A stretch of DNA of 64,000 nt from Paenibacillus cymbidii (lineage in GTDB: Bacteria; Bacillota; Bacilli; Paenibacillales; NBRC-103111). The translations under genes and the position numbers were made by a program. Position 1 is the first letter of the stretch. The number at the start of each line of letters is the position of its first letter. The stretch covers positions 1 through 64,000 of the forward strand of contig NZ_SHLX01000002.1 of the NCBI RefSeq assembly GCF_004764705.1. Direction: 5' to 3'. Below the pieces are notes generated by a model, which saw only the letters and a list, made by a program, of their open reading frames with translations, did not search any database and was not told the origin of the DNA. This document shows, piece after piece, positions 62,541 to 64,000 of the stretch.

Positions 62541-64000
62541 TCAATAGCGTAACGTTAAATGCTCGGCAACCGGTCCAAGCGCAATGACCGGAAGAAAGGT
62601 CAGCGCACCGATCAGAATGACAGTGCCGATCAACAAGAACGCGAACAGCGCATTGTCCGTCCGGAACGTCCCGATCGTCTCCGGCACCCATTGTTTCCGG
62701 GTCAACGATCCCGCAACGGCCAGCAGCGCGATCATCGAAATGTAGCGGCCGAAAAACATCACTAGACCGGTCGTGATATTCCAGAAAGGCGTATTATCCG
62801 CGAGCCCCTCGAAGCCGGAGCCGTTGTTGGCGGCAGACGACGTGTATTCGTACAGGACCTGCGATATGCCGTGAAAGCCTGGATTCGTGACGGCTCCCTT
62901 GCCGAGATCGGTCAGGAAAGCGATCGCCGTCGGCCCCAATATGATGAGCGGATGCGTCAAAACGGCAATGGCGATCAGCTTCATCTCGCGCGGCTCGATT
63001 TTTCGTCCGAGAAACTCGGGGGTTCGGCCGACCATCAATCCGCAGATGAATACGGCCAGAATCGCGTACATCAGCATATTGACCAAGCCGACGCCTTTGC
63101 CGCCGAACACGACGTTAAGCATCATTTCGGCCAGCGGCGCAAGGCCTCCGAGCGGCGTCAGCGTATCGTGCATGTTGTCGACCGAGCCGGTCGTCGCCGC
63201 CGTCGTCACGGTAGTGAACAGCGCGGATTGGGCGATCCCGAAGCGTACCTCCTTGCCTTCCATGCTGCCCTGCGAAGCGTCGATGCCAAGCGCGTTCAGC
63301 GCCGGATTTCCGCTCTTCTCCGCCGTATAGCCGACGGCAAGAAACACAAGAAACAGCGTCATCATCGCCGAAAAAATAACCCAGCCCTGCTTGCGGCTCT
63401 TCGCGAATCTGCCGTACATAAAAGGCAGCGCGGCGGACAGCATCCACATCGACAAAATTTCGATCACATTCGTCAGCCCGTTCGGATTCTCGAACGGATG
63501 CGCCGAGTTGGCGCCGAAAAAGCCGCCGCCGTTCGTTCCCAGATGTTTGATCGCTTCCAGCGAGGCGACAGGACCGATAGCGATCTGCTGCGCGGCGCCG
63601 GTCAATGTCGTGATCGAAAGCGTCGGATCGAGTGTTTGCGGTACATGCAGCGCGACGAGCAGCAGCGTCACGAGAAAGGCCAGCGGGAAAAAGACCCGCG
63701 TATGCGCCTTGACGAAATCTTCGAAGAAATTCCCTACGGTTCGGCCCTTGCTCGTAATCCCTCTGACGAAAGCGACGGCAACGGAGAAGCCGGTAGCCGC
63801 CGACGTAAACATCATCATCATGATGACCGCCATTTGCGAAAAATACGTCAGTCCCGTTTCCCCGCTGTAATGCTGAAGGTTCGTATTGGTGATGAAGCTT
63901 ATTACCGTGTTCATGACCAGTGTCGGTTCCATATTGCCGATCTCGTTCGGGTTGAACGGCAGCCCGCCTTGCAGCCGCAATATCAGGTAACTGACAGCCA
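62541..64000 (-). CDS. kdpA: Potassium-transporting ATPase subunit A (5' end outside window)
   Basis: At least 486 residues are visible; the frame remains open to the window edge (…[19 protein letters not shown]), and a typical KdpA has about 560, so roughly 70 residues are missing. Selectivity-filter-like segments are recognisable: [31 protein letters not shown], and the late [12 protein letters not shown]. It is the K+ channel-like subunit of Kdp. Confidence 0.97.
   Translation of the reverse strand, partial: AVSYLILRLQGGLPFNPNEIGNMEPTLVMNTVISFITNTNLQHYSGETGLTYFSQMAVIMMMMFTSAATGFSVAVAFVRGITSKGRTVGNFFEDFVKAHTRVFFPLAFLVTLLLVALHVPQTLDPTLSITTLTGAAQQIAIGPVASLEAIKHLGTNGGGFFGANSAHPFENPNGLTNVIEILSMWMLSAALPFMYGRFAKSRKQGWVIFSAMMTLFLVFLAVGYTAEKSGNPALNALGIDASQGSMEGKEVRFGIAQSALFTTVTTAATTGSVDNMHDTLTPLGGLAPLAEMMLNVVFGGKGVGLVNMLMYAILAVFICGLMVGRTPEFLGRKIEPREMKLIAIAVLTHPLIILGPTAIAFLTDLGKGAVTNPGFHGISQVLYEYTSSAANNGSGFEGLADNTPFWNITTGLVMFFGRYISMIALLAVAGSLTRKQWVPETIGTFRTDNALFAFLLIGTVILIGALTFLPVIALGPVAEHLTLRY

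Noticed and set aside
60497-62587. 696-codon plus-strand ORF opposite kdpB
   Set aside because: Antisense shadow rich in Arg, Asp, His and Gln; kdpB on the minus strand is complete with all P-type motifs.

Overview
The window is GC-rich chromosomal DNA from a Gram-positive, spore-forming Firmicute of the Paenibacillaceae (Paenibacillus/Cohnella-like). The pointers are a Bacillales-type 16S rRNA start, single-chain GlyQS glycyl-tRNA synthetase behind a T-box, S-layer-homology (SLH) proteins, an exosporium BclB-like C-terminus, LplABC-type sugar uptake without its own ATPase, membrane-bound AraC regulators and strong GGAGG ribosome binding sites. No prophage, IS element, CRISPR array or tRNA was found.

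Layout. 1-0.4 kb: 5' end of a 16S gene reading leftwards, with tandem rrn promoters. 0.7-7 kb: a divergent pair, an SLH-collagen-BclB surface protein on one side and a hybrid histidine kinase plus SARP-type response regulator on the other; the shared promoter region carries two oppositely oriented 11-bp-pitch direct repeats. 7-7.7 kb: cold-shock genes ydjO and csp. 8-12 kb: HisJ-like phosphatase, AraC regulator, ADP-ribosylglycohydrolase. 12.3-17 kb: SNF2 helicase and T-box/glyS. 17-18.1 kb: an AT-richer stretch with small ORFs. 18.2-23.1 kb: a response regulator / kinase-ATPase fusion / FtsX permease operon. 23.3-26.8 kb: secreted Cu/Zn SOD and two secreted proteins with copper-amine-oxidase-N-type domains. 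26.9-31.2 kb: EmrB-type efflux pump with TetR regulator, an SLH protein and two small proteins.

31.7-49.4 kb is a large glycan-utilisation locus. A membrane AraC regulator diverges from two lipoprotein solute-binding proteins, two permeases, a giant secreted glycosidase, a GH51 arabinofuranosidase, two Gfo/Idh/MocA dehydrogenases and a PhyH-type oxygenase. 49.4-56 kb: PAQR/hemolysin III, an orphan MraY-like transferase, two MFS pumps and an OatA-like acyltransferase preceded by an unannotated 44-residue coupled ORF. 56.6-64 kb: a kdp operon (kdpA truncated by the window end, kdpB, kdpC, an alpha/beta hydrolase, and a protein with two KdpD sensor modules and no kinase).

The most notable items are: (1) five intergenic copies of a ~190-bp element made of four spaced palindromes, all in the first 32 kb; (2) a histidine kinase that stops at the G1 box of its ATP-binding domain and continues in frame as the ABC ATPase of its own operon; (3) the doubled, kinase-less KdpD. 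All calls come from reading the sequence; no database search was possible.
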